Origin: Nitrosomonadales bacterium | GTDB taxonomy: Bacteria > Pseudomonadota > Gammaproteobacteria > Burkholderiales > Gallionellaceae | Length of the DNA: 64,000 nucleotides | Reading direction: 5' to 3' | Assembly: GCA_016177795.1 (NCBI GenBank) | Contig: JACOUM010000010.1 | Span: forward strand, 62,001 to 126,000 | Part shown: positions 10,811-20,306 of the stretch, piece after piece | Layout of the letters: every line of letters starts with the position of its first letter | Position numbering within the stretch: position 1 is the stretch's first letter | Program-made: the position numbers and the translations under genes | Notes under the pieces: model-generated | Databases searched by the model: none | What the model was told of the DNA's origin: nothing | Seen by the model: only the letters and a program-made list of their open reading frames with translations

Positions 10811-10878
10811 GTCATTCCGGCGAAGGCCGGAATCCAGTTGAATAAAACCACTGGATGCCGGGTCGAGCCCGGCATGAC
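10811..10878. repeat. REP-like repeat, GTCATTCCGGC / GCCGGCATGAC type
   Basis: Two hairpins are arranged as outer inverted repeats: GTCATTCCGGCGAAGGCCGG continuing to AATCCAG (10811-10837), and CTGGATGCCGGGTCGAGCCC continuing to GGCATGAC (10851-10878). This type is widespread in proteobacterial intergenic DNA. It ends 15 bp before the uppP start, so it lies in the uppP leader. The remainder of 10677-10810 contains a TATAAT at 10770-10775 but no gene. Confidence 0.8.
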
Positions 10879-10892
10879 GGGCATCTTGAATT

Positions 10893-11718
10893 TATGGATA
10901 TCATTCTGCTGCTCAAAGCTGCCATTCTCGGCATCGTCGAGGGACTCACCGAGTTCCTGCCGATCTCGTCTACCGGCCACCTCATCATCCTCGGCGATCT
11001 GCTCGACTATAACGACGAGACCAGCAAGGTGTTCAAGATCGTCATCCAGTTGGCCGCGATTCTCGCGGTGTGCTGGGACTACCGTGAACGGCTGACGAAA
11101 ATGGTGGTCGGGCTGCCCGGCGACCCGGTCGCGCAGCGCTTCGCGGCGATGCTGTTCATCGGCTTCCTGCCTGCGGCAATACTGGGGCTGATGTTCTACT
11201 CCACCATAAAGGCGCTGCTGTTCAACCCGATCACTGTCGCGGCCGCGCTGATCGGCGGCGGCTTCATCATCCTGTATGTGGAGAAGCGCGCCTATCATCC
11301 GCGCCTCAACTCGGTGGACGAGATGCGCTGGCCGGACGCGCTCAAGGTCGGCTTCGCGCAGGCCGTGGCGATGATCCCCGGCACGTCGCGCTCGGGTGCG
11401 ACCATCATGGGCGGGCTGATCTTCGGTCTGTCGCGCAAGACGGCGGCGGAGTTCTCGTTCTTCCTCGCCATTCCGACGATGTTCGCCGCAACCGCCTACG
11501 ACTTGTACAGGAACTGGGCGCTGCTCAGGGCGGACGACCTGCCGGTATTCGCGGTGGGCTTTGTCGCTTCGTTCGTCGCCGCGATGTGGGCGGTGAAGGG
11601 TTTCATCCGTTTCATCTCCAACCACACCTTCGTGGCGTTTGCTTGGTACCGCATCGTGTTCGGCCTGATCGTGCTGGGCACGGCATACAGCGGCATGGTG
11701 AACTGGTCGGCGCCATGA
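10893..11718 (+). CDS. uppP: Undecaprenyl-diphosphatase UppP (BacA)
   Basis: UppP removes a phosphate from undecaprenyl diphosphate at the inner membrane, recycling the lipid carrier for peptidoglycan synthesis and conferring bacitracin tolerance. With the ATG at 10893 the protein has 275 residues, close to family size. The two catalytic motifs are present: [14 protein letters not shown] near residue 16 and PGTSRSGAT near 165. About eight hydrophobic helices are visible. A longer in-frame start would run into the REP-like repeat and is not credible. The end overlaps the next gene by 4 bp (ATGA). Confidence 0.95.
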
Positions 11719-12293
11719 AAGCGTCCATTCGCAAAACCATTTGTGCCCTGCGCGAGCAGTTGCCGCCCGGTATGCGCGCCGCATACAGCGCAACCATCAC
11801 CGAACGGCTGCTGCAACTGCCCGCATACTGGCAGGCCGATGCCGTGCTGGGCTACATGAATTTCGGCGCGGAATTCGCCAGCGAGCTGTGGGTCGAACGG
11901 GTGCTGGCAGACGGCAAGCGGCTGGCGCTGCCCAAGGTGAACCATCACACCAACCATCTCGACCTGTATTGGGTGGACGATCCTGAAAACCAGCTGGCGG
12001 CGGGTTTGTGGGGGATACGCGAGCCGGTGGTGGAGCGCTGCGAACGGCTGGCCGCATCGAATGGGGTAGAATTTGTCCTGCTGCCGGGCGTGGCGTTTAC
12101 CCGTGATGGCGCGCGGCTGGGCTACGGTGGCGGCTATTACGACAAGCTGCTGGCGGGCATGACGCAGCGCCCCGCGCTGGTTGCCGCGGCGTTTGCGCTG
12201 CAGATTGTGAAAGCGCTGCCGCAGGAAGCCACCGACGTAAAAGTCGAATGGGTTGTTACCGAACAGGAATCAATCGTTTGTGCGGCGCAATGA
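11715..12293 (+). CDS. fau: 5-formyltetrahydrofolate cyclo-ligase
   Basis: This ATP-dependent enzyme converts 5-formyl-THF to 5,10-methenyl-THF, returning stored folate to the one-carbon pool. It has 192 residues, normal for the family. The substrate and ATP motif [11 protein letters not shown] lies near residue 138, and [15 protein letters not shown] precedes it. The ATG at 11715 overlaps the uppP stop, suggesting translational coupling. The same frame is open for some distance upstream inside uppP; that extension is rejected. Confidence 0.93.
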   Translation: MKASIRKTICALREQLPPGMRAAYSATITERLLQLPAYWQADAVLGYMNFGAEFASELWVERVLADGKRLALPKVNHHTNHLDLYWVDDPENQLAAGLWGIREPVVERCERLAASNGVEFVLLPGVAFTRDGARLGYGGGYYDKLLAGMTQRPALVAAAFALQIVKALPQEATDVKVEWVVTEQESIVCAAQ

Positions 12294-12355
12294 AGCGCAC
12301 GGGAATTTTCAGGTGTTTCCATTGAATAACTTTGCGGTAATGAGGGAGCGGAAAG

Positions 12356-15022
12356 ATGGCGAACTTACCCGATAGCGATCCGCAAGAGACTCAGGAATGG
12401 CTGGATGCGCTTGAGTCGGTACTGGAAAACGAAGGCGCGGAACGCGCACATTTCCTGCTGGAGCAGTTGATCGGCAGGGCGCGCAGCGCCGGCGCAGATG
12501 TGCCGTTCAGCGCGACCACGCCGTATTGCAACACCATCCCGCTGGGCAAGGAACAGCGCTCCGCCGGCAACCACGAACTGGAACACCATATCCGCGCACT
12601 GACACGCTGGAATGCGGCGGCACTGGTGTTGAACGCCAATCGCGAGTCTTCCGAGCTGGGCGGGCACATCGCCACCTTTGCCTCGGCGGCGACACTGTAC
12701 GACGTGGGCCTGAATCATTTCTTCCACGGCAAGACCGAAACACACGGCGGCGATCTGGTGTATTTCCAGGGGCACTCCTCGCCCGGCATCTATGCGCGCG
12801 CCTTTCTCGAAGGACGCATCGGCGAGGAGCAAATGCGCAAGTTTCGCCAGGAGTCCGAAGGCGGCGGCCTGTCGTCCTATCCGCACCCGTGGCTGATGCC
12901 GGACTTCTGGCAGTTCTCCACCGTGTCGATGGGACTGGGGCCCTTGATGGCGATTTATCAGGCGCGCTTCATGCGCTACCTGGAGCACCGCGGCATCGCG
13001 CAGACCGCCGGGCGCAAGGTGTGGGCGTTCCTCGGCGACGGCGAGACCGACGAGCCGGAATCGCTCGGCGCGATTTCGCTGGCGGGACGCGAGAAGCTCG
13101 ACAACCTGATCTTTGTCGTCAACTGTAATTTACAAAGGCTCGACGGTCCGGTGCGCGGCAACGGCAAGATCATCCAGGAACTGGAAGGCGTGTTTCGCGG
13201 CGCGGGGTGGAATGTCATCAAGGTGGTTTGGGGTCGGCATTGGGATCGCCTGTTCGCCAAGGACAAGAACGGTCTGCTGCAGCAGCGCATGCAGGAAGCG
13301 GTGGACGGCGATTACCAGAACTACAAGTCACGGGACGGCGCGTATGTGCGCGAGCATTTTTTCGGCAAATATCCGGAACTGCTGGAAATGGTCACGGATA
13401 TGTCCGACGACGAACTGTGGCGGCTGAACCGCGGCGGCCACGATCCGTACAAGGTGTACGCGGCCTATGCGGAGGCCGTCAAACACACCGGCCAGCCGAC
13501 CGTAATCCTCGCCAAGACGGTGAAGGGCTACGGCATGGGCGCGTCCGGCGAGGCGCAGAATCCGACCCACCAGCAAAAGAAGATGGATATCGATTCGCTG
13601 CGCAAATTCCGCGACCGCTTCAATCTTCCGCTGACCGACGCGCAGGTGGAAAGCCTGGATTTCTACCGCCCGCCGGAGGACAGCCTGGAGATGAAATACC
13701 TGCGGAAGCGTATCGAGGCGCTGGGCACGGTGCCGGCGCGCTGGCCGGCCGGCGCGCCATTGCAGATACCGGGGCTGGAGGCGTTCGAGGTGCTGCTGAA
13801 AGGCACTGCAGACCGCGAAATATCCACCACCATGGCGTTCATGCGCCTGCTCGGCATCCTGATCAAGGATCAGCACATCGGCAAGCAGATCGTGCCGATC
13901 GTGCCGGACGAGGCGCGCACTTTCGGCATGGACGGTCTGTTCCGCCAGATCGGCATCTTCTCTCAGGTCGGCCAGCTGTACACGCCGCAGGATGCCGACC
14001 AGCTGATGTTCTACAAGGAGGATGAACACGGCCAGATCCTGCAGGAGGGCATCACCGAGGCGGGCGCGATGTCCTCATGGATCGCCGCCGCAACCGCCTA
14101 CGCGAACCACGGCACGGCGACGATCCCGTTTTACATTTTCTATTCGATGTTTGGCTTCCAGCGCGTCGGCGATCTGGCTTGGGCGGCGGGCGACATGCTG
14201 GCGCGCGGCTTCCTGATCGGCGGCACCGCCGGACGCACCACGCTGAATGGCGAAGGGCTGCAGCATCAGGACGGGCACAGTCACCTGCACGCGGCAACGA
14301 TTCCCAATTGCGTATCCTATGATCCGGCCTTCGCCTATGAACTGGCGGTCATCATTCAGGACGGCATGCGCCGCATGTATGTTGAGCAGCAGAACCTGTT
14401 CTATTACGTCACGGTGATGAACGAGAACTATGCGCATCCGGCCATGCCGAAGGGCGCGGAGGCAGGCATCATCAAGGGGATGTATCTGTTGCAGGGAGTA
14501 GGAAGTGGGAAGTGGGGAGTGGGAAAACCAACCGTGCAGTTGCTCGGCAGCGGCACGATTCTGCGCGAAGTCATCGCGGCGGCGGAACTGCTGCAAAAGG
14601 ATTTCGGCGTGGCCGCCGACATCTGGAGCGTGACCAGCTTCAACGAGTTGCGCCGCGACGGGCTGGACTGCGAGCGCTGGAACATGCTGCACCCGGAAGC
14701 CGAGCGCCGCGCGAGTTATGTCGAGCAATGTCTGGCCGGTCGCGGCGGCCCGGCGATCGCCGCGACCGATTACATCAAGGCCTATGCCGACCAGATACGC
14801 CCCTACATTCCGGGGCGCTACAAGGTGCTGGGCACGGACGGCTTCGGCCGTTCGGATACGCGCAGGAAACTGCGCCGTTTCTTCGAGGTGGATCGCTTCC
14901 ATATCGCTGTCGCGGCGCTCAAGGCGCTGGCCGACGAAGGCGCACTCGACAGGAGCGAGGTGAGCAAGGCGATTCGGTTGTATGACATCGATCCGGGCAA
15001 ACCGAACCCGGCTGCAGTCTAG
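12356..15022 (+). CDS. aceE: Pyruvate dehydrogenase E1 component (homodimeric)
   Basis: AceE decarboxylates pyruvate on thiamine diphosphate and reductively acetylates the lipoyl domain of AceF. At 888 residues it matches the homodimeric proteobacterial type. [12 protein letters not shown] (near residue 225) followed by [11 protein letters not shown] forms the ThDP motif. The ATG at 12356 follows GAGGGAG. At about residues 714-724 the sequence reads [12 protein letters not shown], encoded by a GGAAGTG heptamer array; orthologues are expected to have a shorter loop before VQLLGSG. The frame is preserved, so the enzyme is probably functional. aceF follows after 16 bp; no lpdA is adjacent. Confidence 0.97.
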   Translation: MANLPDSDPQETQEWLDALESVLENEGAERAHFLLEQLIGRARSAGADVPFSATTPYCNTIPLGKEQRSAGNHELEHHIRALTRWNAAALVLNANRESSELGGHIATFASAATLYDVGLNHFFHGKTETHGGDLVYFQGHSSPGIYARAFLEGRIGEEQMRKFRQESEGGGLSSYPHPWLMPDFWQFSTVSMGLGPLMAIYQARFMRYLEHRGIAQTAGRKVWAFLGDGETDEPESLGAISLAGREKLDNLIFVVNCNLQRLDGPVRGNGKIIQELEGVFRGAGWNVIKVVWGRHWDRLFAKDKNGLLQQRMQEAVDGDYQNYKSRDGAYVREHFFGKYPELLEMVTDMSDDELWRLNRGGHDPYKVYAAYAEAVKHTGQPTVILAKTVKGYGMGASGEAQNPTHQQKKMDIDSLRKFRDRFNLPLTDAQVESLDFYRPPEDSLEMKYLRKRIEALGTVPARWPAGAPLQIPGLEAFEVLLKGTADREISTTMAFMRLLGILIKDQHIGKQIVPIVPDEARTFGMDGLFRQIGIFSQVGQLYTPQDADQLMFYKEDEHGQILQEGITEAGAMSSWIAAATAYANHGTATIPFYIFYSMFGFQRVGDLAWAAGDMLARGFLIGGTAGRTTLNGEGLQHQDGHSHLHAATIPNCVSYDPAFAYELAVIIQDGMRRMYVEQQNLFYYVTVMNENYAHPAMPKGAEAGIIKGMYLLQGVGSGKWGVGKPTVQLLGSGTILREVIAAAELLQKDFGVAADIWSVTSFNELRRDGLDCERWNMLHPEAERRASYVEQCLAGRGGPAIAATDYIKAYADQIRPYIPGRYKVLGTDGFGRSDTRRKLRRFFEVDRFHIAVAALKALADEGALDRSEVSKAIRLYDIDPGKPNPAAV
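14495..14526 (+). repeat. Heptamer repeat array in frame inside aceE
   Basis: Tandem units GGGAGTA, GGAAGTG, GGAAGTG, GGGAGTG and GGAAAA are read through as [10 protein letters not shown]. The motif is the same family as at 361, 50746 and 56116. Confidence 0.8.
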
Positions 15023-15038
15023 GCCGGGGGAGAACAAC

Positions 15039-16358
15039 ATGGCAGACTCTTCAACTAAGCTCGGAGCAGGCACCAGACAGGTGTTGGTGCCGGACATCGG
15101 CAACTTCAAGGACGTGGATGTCATTGAGGTCGCGGTGAAGGCAGGCGATGCGGTCAAGACGGAACAGGCGCTCATCACGCTGGAAACCGACAAGGCAACG
15201 ATGGACGTGCCTGCGCCGTTCGACGGCGTGGTGAAAGAGGTGAAGGTGAAGGTCGGCGACAAGGTGTCGCAGGGATCGCTGATTGTGCTGATGGAAAGCG
15301 GCGATGCGGCGAGTGCACCTGCTGCCGCAACTCCAACCCCCACCCCGGACGCCGCGTCTGCCCGGCAAACTGTCGTACCGGCTGCGCCTGCGCCGACTGC
15401 CAGACCAGCGCCTGCCGCACCGCCCGTTGTTGCCGCACCGGCTGCATCTCCTTCATTCGGCGCCCACGCCAGTCCCGCCATTCGCCGCTTCGCGCGCGAG
15501 CTCGGTGTCGATCTTGCGCAAGTGACAGGCAGCGGCGAAAAAGGCCGCGTTACCAGAGACGACGTGCAGGGTTTTGTGAAGGGCGCGCTTTCACAGCCGC
15601 GCGGTGCGGCAGGCGGCGGCTTGCAGGTGCCGGCAATGCCGGCAGTGGACTTTGCCCAGTTCGGCCCGATCGAAACCAGGCCGCTGCCGCGTATCCGGAA
15701 AATATCCGGCGCGAACCTGCACCGCAACTGGGTAACCATTCCGCATGTCACCCAGTTCGACGAGGCCGACATCACGGAGATGGAGGTGTTCCGCAAGCAG
15801 CTGAACGAGGAATATGCCGGGCAGGGCATCAAGATCACGCCGCTGGCGTTTCTGCTCAAGGCGGCAATGGAAGCCTTGCAAAAGTATCCGGAATTCAACG
15901 CCTCGCTGGACGCCAGCGGCGAAAATCTGGTCGTGAAGAAATATATTCACATCGGTGTCGCGGTCGATACGCCGGACGGCCTGATGGTGCCGGTGCTGCG
16001 CGATGTGGACCAGAAAGGCATCGTGCAGCTTGCCAGGGAGCTCGGTGAAGTCAGCGCCAAGGCGCGCGAGAAAAAACTTGCCGCCACGGACATGCAGGGC
16101 GGCTGCTTTACCATTTCCAGCCTCGGCGGCATCGGCGGCACGGCGTTCACGCCGATCATCAACGCGCCGGAAGTGGCCATTCTCGGCGTATCGCGTTCCG
16201 GCATGAAGCCGGTATGGAAAGACGGCGCATTCGTGCCGCGCCTGATGCTGCCGCTGTCGCTGTCCTACGACCATCGCGTGATCGACGGTGCGGCGGCGGT
16301 GCGCTTTACCGTCTGTCTGGCGCAAACGCTGGCGGATATCCGCCGTCTGGCCCTGTAA
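15039..16358 (+). CDS. aceF: Dihydrolipoamide acetyltransferase, pyruvate dehydrogenase E2
   Basis: E2 transfers the acetyl group from the lipoyl arm to CoA. The ATG at 15039 (after GGGGGAG) gives 439 residues. Domain order: one lipoyl domain (about 12-85) with the modified Lys in ETDKATMDV; a long Ala-Pro linker (about 90-145); a peripheral subunit-binding domain [15 protein letters not shown]; and a catalytic domain with the active-site motif [15 protein letters not shown]. An in-frame extension to 14982 overlaps aceE and lacks an RBS. It forms an operon with aceE. A single lipoyl domain is on the short side for E2. Confidence 0.96.
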   Translation: MADSSTKLGAGTRQVLVPDIGNFKDVDVIEVAVKAGDAVKTEQALITLETDKATMDVPAPFDGVVKEVKVKVGDKVSQGSLIVLMESGDAASAPAAATPTPTPDAASARQTVVPAAPAPTARPAPAAPPVVAAPAASPSFGAHASPAIRRFARELGVDLAQVTGSGEKGRVTRDDVQGFVKGALSQPRGAAGGGLQVPAMPAVDFAQFGPIETRPLPRIRKISGANLHRNWVTIPHVTQFDEADITEMEVFRKQLNEEYAGQGIKITPLAFLLKAAMEALQKYPEFNASLDASGENLVVKKYIHIGVAVDTPDGLMVPVLRDVDQKGIVQLARELGEVSAKAREKKLAATDMQGGCFTISSLGGIGGTAFTPIINAPEVAILGVSRSGMKPVWKDGAFVPRLMLPLSLSYDHRVIDGAAAVRFTVCLAQTLADIRRLAL

Positions 16359-16361
16359 TCG

Positions 16362-17021
16362 ATGAGCAGCAAGGCAATCGGCATCCTCGGAGGAACATTT
16401 GACCCGATCCACTTCGGGCATTTAAGGCTCGCCGAAGAAATGCTGGAGCTGGCGAACCTGCGGCAGATCCGTTTCATCCCCGCCGGCATACCGCCGCACC
16501 GCAATGCGCCGCAAGTGTCCGCGCAGCACCGCAGCGCGATGGTGCGTCTGGCGATAACCGACCAGCCCGCTTTCGTGCTGGATGAGCGCGAAGTGGAGCG
16601 CACGGTGCCGTGCTATACCGTAGACACGCTGCGCGAATTGCGTGCGGAACTGGGCGCGGCGCAACCGTTGTGTCTGCTGATGGGCGGCGACGCGTTTCTG
16701 CAATTGCATACCTGGCACGAATGGGAGCAATTGTTCGGGCTGGCGCATATCGTGGTCGGCTATCGCCCCGGCTTTACGCTGGAGGAGCGCATCCACGGCG
16801 CGACGGCAGAGTTGCAGCGGCATTACCAACAGCGCCTGTGCGCCGCGAACGCCTTGTCGCAGCAGCCCTGCGGCGGCGTCACCGAACTGGCCATTCCCCA
16901 GCTGGAAATTTCCGCCACCGATATCCGCCGCCGCGTGGCCGAAGGACGTACCATACGCTACCTGCTGCCCGACGCGGTGGCCGATTACATTCACCAACAT
17001 CAACTGTACATACCATGCTAA
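16362..17021 (+). CDS. nadD: Nicotinate-nucleotide adenylyltransferase
   Basis: NadD adenylylates nicotinate mononucleotide to deamido-NAD in NAD synthesis. At 219 residues it is normal. The nucleotidyltransferase motif GGTFDPIHFGH stands at residues 10-20 and ISATDIRRR near the C-terminus. It starts 4 bp after aceF and overlaps rsfS by 7 bp, so aceF-nadD-rsfS may be co-transcribed. The nadD-rsfS-rlmH order is conserved in many proteobacteria. Confidence 0.96.
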   Translation: MSSKAIGILGGTFDPIHFGHLRLAEEMLELANLRQIRFIPAGIPPHRNAPQVSAQHRSAMVRLAITDQPAFVLDEREVERTVPCYTVDTLRELRAELGAAQPLCLLMGGDAFLQLHTWHEWEQLFGLAHIVVGYRPGFTLEERIHGATAELQRHYQQRLCAANALSQQPCGGVTELAIPQLEISATDIRRRVAEGRTIRYLLPDAVADYIHQHQLYIPC

Positions 17022-17377
17022 GCATAGAAGAAAAGACCCGGGCCGTCGTCGACGCGCTCGAAGACATCAAGGCCGATGACATTACCGTGATCGACACCAG
17101 CAAGCTCAGCTCGATGTTCGAGCGCATGGTTATCGCCAGCGCGAAATCGACACGCCAGACCAGGGCCATCGCCGACAACGTGGTGGTCAAACTGAAAGAG
17201 CGCGGCGAACAGGTCTACGGCCGCGAAGGCGAAGACAGCGGCGAATGGATACTGGTGGACCTGGGCGAAGTGCTGGTGCACATCATGCAGCCCGCGGTGC
17301 GCGATTATTACAACCTCGAAGAGCTGTGGAGCAAGGCGCAGTCGCTGCGCCCGAAACTGGCGCAAAAGTCTGAATGA
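17015..17377 (+). CDS. rsfS: Ribosomal silencing factor RsfS
   Basis: RsfS binds L14 on the 50S subunit and blocks subunit joining under starvation. The protein of 120 residues starts MLSIEEKTRAVVDALEDIKA and contains the conserved GEDSGEWILVDLGEVLVHIM. The ATG at 17015 lies inside the nadD end. The canonical neighbour rlmH follows after a 178-bp gap occupied by a repeat element. Confidence 0.95.
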   Translation: MLSIEEKTRAVVDALEDIKADDITVIDTSKLSSMFERMVIASAKSTRQTRAIADNVVVKLKERGEQVYGREGEDSGEWILVDLGEVLVHIMQPAVRDYYNLEELWSKAQSLRPKLAQKSE

Positions 17378-17389
17378 CAAAACCATCGG

Positions 17390-17538
17390 TCCACGAAAAA
17401 CACGAAAAGCACGAAAAGCACGAAATGGACGGCAGATGTCTGGTTTTCCCGGTTGGCGGACCGGGTGCAGACTACCCGTTTGAGCAGGGTGCAAGTTGGC
17501 GCTTTTTGTTTTTCGTGCATTTCGTGTCTTTCGTGGAC
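17390..17538. repeat. ACGAAA-type element with terminal inverted repeats
   Basis: The left end TCCACGAAAAACACGAAAAG (17390-17409) mirrors the right end, whose complement reads TCCACGAAAGACACGAAATG (17519-17538). CACGAAA-type units repeat at about 8-bp steps at both ends. No gene is encoded. The right end is 17 bp before the rlmH ATG. A related half-copy lies at 46213-46245. Confidence 0.7.
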
Positions 17539-17555
17539 AAACGCTTTTCCCTGAA

Positions 17556-18026
17556 ATGAAGCTGCTCATCGTATCGGTGGGGCACAAAATGCCGGACTGG
17601 ATCACGGCGGGTTTCAACGAATATGCCAGGCGCATGCCGCGCGAAGCGAAAATCGAGTTGCTGGAGATCAAGCCGGAGCCGCGCACCACCGGCAAGACCA
17701 TGGCGCAGATCATGGAGGCGGAAGCGCAGCGCATTCTTGCCGCATTGCCGCAAAGTTCCCTGCGCATCGCGCTGGACGAGCGCGGCGCGCAGCCGACCAC
17801 CAGACAGCTTGCCGCGCAGATGCAGGACTGGATGCGCGCCGGGCGCGATGTTGCCTTCATCATCGGCGGCGCGGACGGCCTGCACGAATCAGTCAAGCGG
17901 GCGGCGCAGCAGATGATGGCGCTGTCGTCTCTTACGCTGCCGCATGCCATGGTGCGTGTGCTGCTCGCTGAACAACTGTACCGCGCACATAGCCTGTTGC
18001 ACAATCATCCTTATCACCGCGAATGA
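17556..18026 (+). CDS. rlmH: 23S rRNA pseudouridine-1915 N3-methyltransferase
   Basis: RlmH is a SPOUT methyltransferase that methylates pseudouridine 1915 in helix 69 of 23S rRNA. The ATG at 17556 gives 156 residues, the family length. FIIGGADGL and the C-terminal LAEQLYRAHSLLHNHPYHRE are signature regions. A longer open frame upstream runs through repeat DNA and is rejected. It sits in its usual place after rsfS. Confidence 0.96.
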   Translation: MKLLIVSVGHKMPDWITAGFNEYARRMPREAKIELLEIKPEPRTTGKTMAQIMEAEAQRILAALPQSSLRIALDERGAQPTTRQLAAQMQDWMRAGRDVAFIIGGADGLHESVKRAAQQMMALSSLTLPHAMVRVLLAEQLYRAHSLLHNHPYHRE

Positions 18027-18046
18027 CCTGAGGTATCCTTGTTGCC

Positions 18047-18664
18047 ATGATTATCCGGCCACGCATCTATCTTGCATCGCAAAGCCCGAGGCGCCGCGAA
18101 CTGCTCAAGCAGATCGGCATCAACTTCGAGGTGCTGCTGTTGCGCACTGATCCGCGCCGCGATATGGATGTGGATGAAACTCCGTATGGCATCGAGCCGC
18201 CGGAAGATTATGTGCAGCGGGTGTGCAAGGCGAAGGCGGAGGCGGGTTATGCCGCGCTGAAGTTGCGCAACCTGCCGCCATTCCCGGTGCTGGCTGCCGA
18301 CACTGCCGTTGTGCTGGACGGCAAGATTTTCGGCAAACCGGGCAATGCGGAACAGGCTGCCGCAATGTTGCGCCAGCTTTCAGGTTGCGAACATCAGGTG
18401 CTCAGCGCCGTAGCAATCGCGTTGGGCGAGCATGTCGAGGCCGCACTTTCCACTTCCACGGTGCGTTTTGCGCCGTTTGACGAAGAGCGTATCCACCGCT
18501 ACCTGCTTACTCGTGAATACACTGACAAGGCCGGCGGTTATGGTATACAGGGGCATGCCGGCGCGTTTGTCGAGCATCTTTCCGGCAGCTATTCCGGTGT
18601 GATGGGTTTGCCGTTGTTTGAAACTGTGCAACTATTGCGGCACTTTGATTATCCGGTCCCGTGA
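18047..18664 (+). CDS. maf: Maf family nucleotide pyrophosphatase
   Basis: Maf proteins hydrolyse non-canonical or canonical NTPs to NMPs, limiting misincorporation. The 205-residue protein opens IYLASQSPRRRELLKQIG, and has DTAVVLDGKIFGKP and DKAGGYGIQGHAG, all Maf signatures. The YhdE-type dTTP/UTP pyrophosphatase is the likely subgroup, as it is paired with rng, but this is not certain. The stop overlaps the possible GTG of the next gene. Confidence 0.93.
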   Translation: MIIRPRIYLASQSPRRRELLKQIGINFEVLLLRTDPRRDMDVDETPYGIEPPEDYVQRVCKAKAEAGYAALKLRNLPPFPVLAADTAVVLDGKIFGKPGNAEQAAAMLRQLSGCEHQVLSAVAIALGEHVEAALSTSTVRFAPFDEERIHRYLLTREYTDKAGGYGIQGHAGAFVEHLSGSYSGVMGLPLFETVQLLRHFDYPVP

Positions 18665-18675
18665 ACCAGGCAACC

Positions 18676-20130
18676 ATGAGCGAAGAAATCCTGATCAATG
18701 TTACTCCGCAGGAAACCCGGGTTGCGGTGATGCAATTCGGCGTAGTGCAGGACCTGTATATCGAGCGCAGCAGCAGCCGCGGTATCGTCAGCAATGTCTA
18801 TCTTGGCAAGGTCAAGCGCGTGCTGCCCGGGATGCAATCGGCCTTCATTGACATTGGCCTGGAGCGCTCGGCATTCCTGCATGTTGCCGATATCTGGGGA
18901 AACGGCAATGACGCCGATACCGCCAAGCCGATCGAAAAAATTCTTTTTGACGGGCAGACGCTGCTGGTACAGGTGATCAAGGAGCCGATCGGCAGCAAGG
19001 GCGCGCGGCTTTCCACGCAAATCAGCATTGCCGGGCGGTTGCTGGTCTATCTGCCGCAGGAAACGCATATTGGCGTGTCGCAACGCATCGAGGGCGCAGA
19101 ACAGCGCGAGGCGTTGCGCGCCAGGCTGCAGGCCGCATTGCCGCCGGATCATCGGGGCGGCTACATCATCCGTACCATTACCGAGACGGCGGACAGCCTG
19201 GATTTTCCTGCGGACATCGCCTATCTGGACAAGCTCTGGCAGAACATGCAAGGCGCGGCACAGACCGCCAGCGCGCCGCAACTGCTGTATCAGGAGCTTA
19301 ATATCAGCCTGCGGGTATTGCGCGATTTTGTCGGCAGCGACACGACCCGGGTTCTGGTGGATTCGCGTGTCACCTATCAGGGCATGCTGGAGTTCGCGCA
19401 GTCTTACAACCCGCTTGCAACAGAACGCCTGGAGCATTATCCCGGTGAACGTCCGCTGTTCGACCTGTACGGCGTGGAAGAAGAAATCGAGCGGGCATTG
19501 TCCAAGCGCGTCGATCTCAAGTCGGGCGGCTATCTCATCATCGACCAGACCGAAGCGTTGACCACCATCGACGTGAACACCGGCGGCTTTGTCGGGCTGC
19601 GCAACTTTGACGACACCATTTTCAAAACCAACCTGGAAGCCACGCAAGTCATTGCGCGGCAGCTGCGTCTGCGCAATCTGGGCGGCATCATCATCTGCGA
19701 TTTCATCGACATGGATACCGAGGAGCATCGCGATGCGGTGCTGGAAGAGTTCAAGAGAGCGCTGGCGCGCGACCATACGCGCATCAACGTGAACGGGTTT
19801 TCCTCGCTGGGCTTGGTGGAAATGACGCGCAAGCGCACGCGCGAAAGCCTGGCGCATGTGCTGTGCGAACCCTGCCCGACCTGCCAGGGGCGCGGCGAAG
19901 TAAAAACCGCCCAGACGGTGTGCTATGAGATTCTCCGCGAAATCGTGCGCGAAGCGCGCCAATTCAGCGCGCGCGAATACCGCATTTTGGCGGCGCAACA
20001 GGTCATCGACCTGTTTCTGGAAGAGGAGTCGCAGGCCCTGGCGCAGCTTTCCGACTTTATCGGCAAGCCGATCTCGATGCAGGTGGAAACGATTTACACG
20101 CAGGAACAATACGACGTCATCCTGATGTAG
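18676..20130 (+). CDS. rng: Ribonuclease G
   Basis: RNase G is the short RNase E paralogue that matures 16S rRNA 5' ends and degrades some mRNAs. The start at 18676 (MSEEILINVTPQETRVAV) matches the family; a GTG at 18661 is possible. With 484 residues it has the S1 domain (about 35-125), the DNase I-like catalytic core with DQTEALTTIDVNTG and FIDMD, and the zinc-link CEPCPTC. It lacks the long scaffold tail of RNase E. The gene is paired with maf, a common arrangement. Confidence 0.95.
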   Translation: MSEEILINVTPQETRVAVMQFGVVQDLYIERSSSRGIVSNVYLGKVKRVLPGMQSAFIDIGLERSAFLHVADIWGNGNDADTAKPIEKILFDGQTLLVQVIKEPIGSKGARLSTQISIAGRLLVYLPQETHIGVSQRIEGAEQREALRARLQAALPPDHRGGYIIRTITETADSLDFPADIAYLDKLWQNMQGAAQTASAPQLLYQELNISLRVLRDFVGSDTTRVLVDSRVTYQGMLEFAQSYNPLATERLEHYPGERPLFDLYGVEEEIERALSKRVDLKSGGYLIIDQTEALTTIDVNTGGFVGLRNFDDTIFKTNLEATQVIARQLRLRNLGGIIICDFIDMDTEEHRDAVLEEFKRALARDHTRINVNGFSSLGLVEMTRKRTRESLAHVLCEPCPTCQGRGEVKTAQTVCYEILREIVREARQFSAREYRILAAQQVIDLFLEEESQALAQLSDFIGKPISMQVETIYTQEQYDVILM

Positions 20131-20204
20131 TTTTTTGTCATGCGCAAAATGTGCGCCGCCACGGGCGCATTGACAGCCCTTTTCAAAACGCGGAAACTGC
20201 GCAC

Positions 20205-20260
20205 AGTGCCGATTTGACATCAGCTTGCGGGGCACGTTAAACATACCAGCTAAAGCGAGG
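20205..20260 (+). promoter_or_regulatory. SAM-II riboswitch upstream of metX
   Basis: P1 is formed by GTGCC (20206-20210) and GGCAC (20231-20235). Between them is GATTTGAC...GCTTGC, and after P1 come GTTAAAC and the pseudoknot strand GCTAAAGCGAGG (20249-20260). Order and spacing match the SAM-II class (GAUUUAA, GCAAG, UAAA, GCUAAA), which controls metA/metX in other proteobacteria. The context, directly before metX, fits. Confidence 0.85.
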
Positions 20261-20262
20261 CG

Positions 20263-20297
20263 ACCCGTTTTGGCACAAGCTGAACGGGTTTTCTTTT
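20263..20297 (+). terminator. Attenuator between SAM-II riboswitch and metX
   Basis: ACCCGTT (20263-20269) pairs with AACGGGT (20283-20289) and is followed by TTTCTTTT. It starts 3 nt after the pseudoknot strand of the riboswitch and ends 10 nt before the metX start, so transcriptional attenuation is likely. Confidence 0.75.
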
Positions 20298-20306
20298 GGA
20301 GTCACT

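Noticed and set aside
14075-15898. 607-codon frame antisense to aceE-aceF
   Set aside because: It spans two genes of known identity and contains Ala/Ser/Thr-rich low-complexity sequence from the E2 linker; not a gene.
18649-20244. Long open frame antisense to rng
   Set aside because: rng has unambiguous motifs and codon use; the antisense translation has none.
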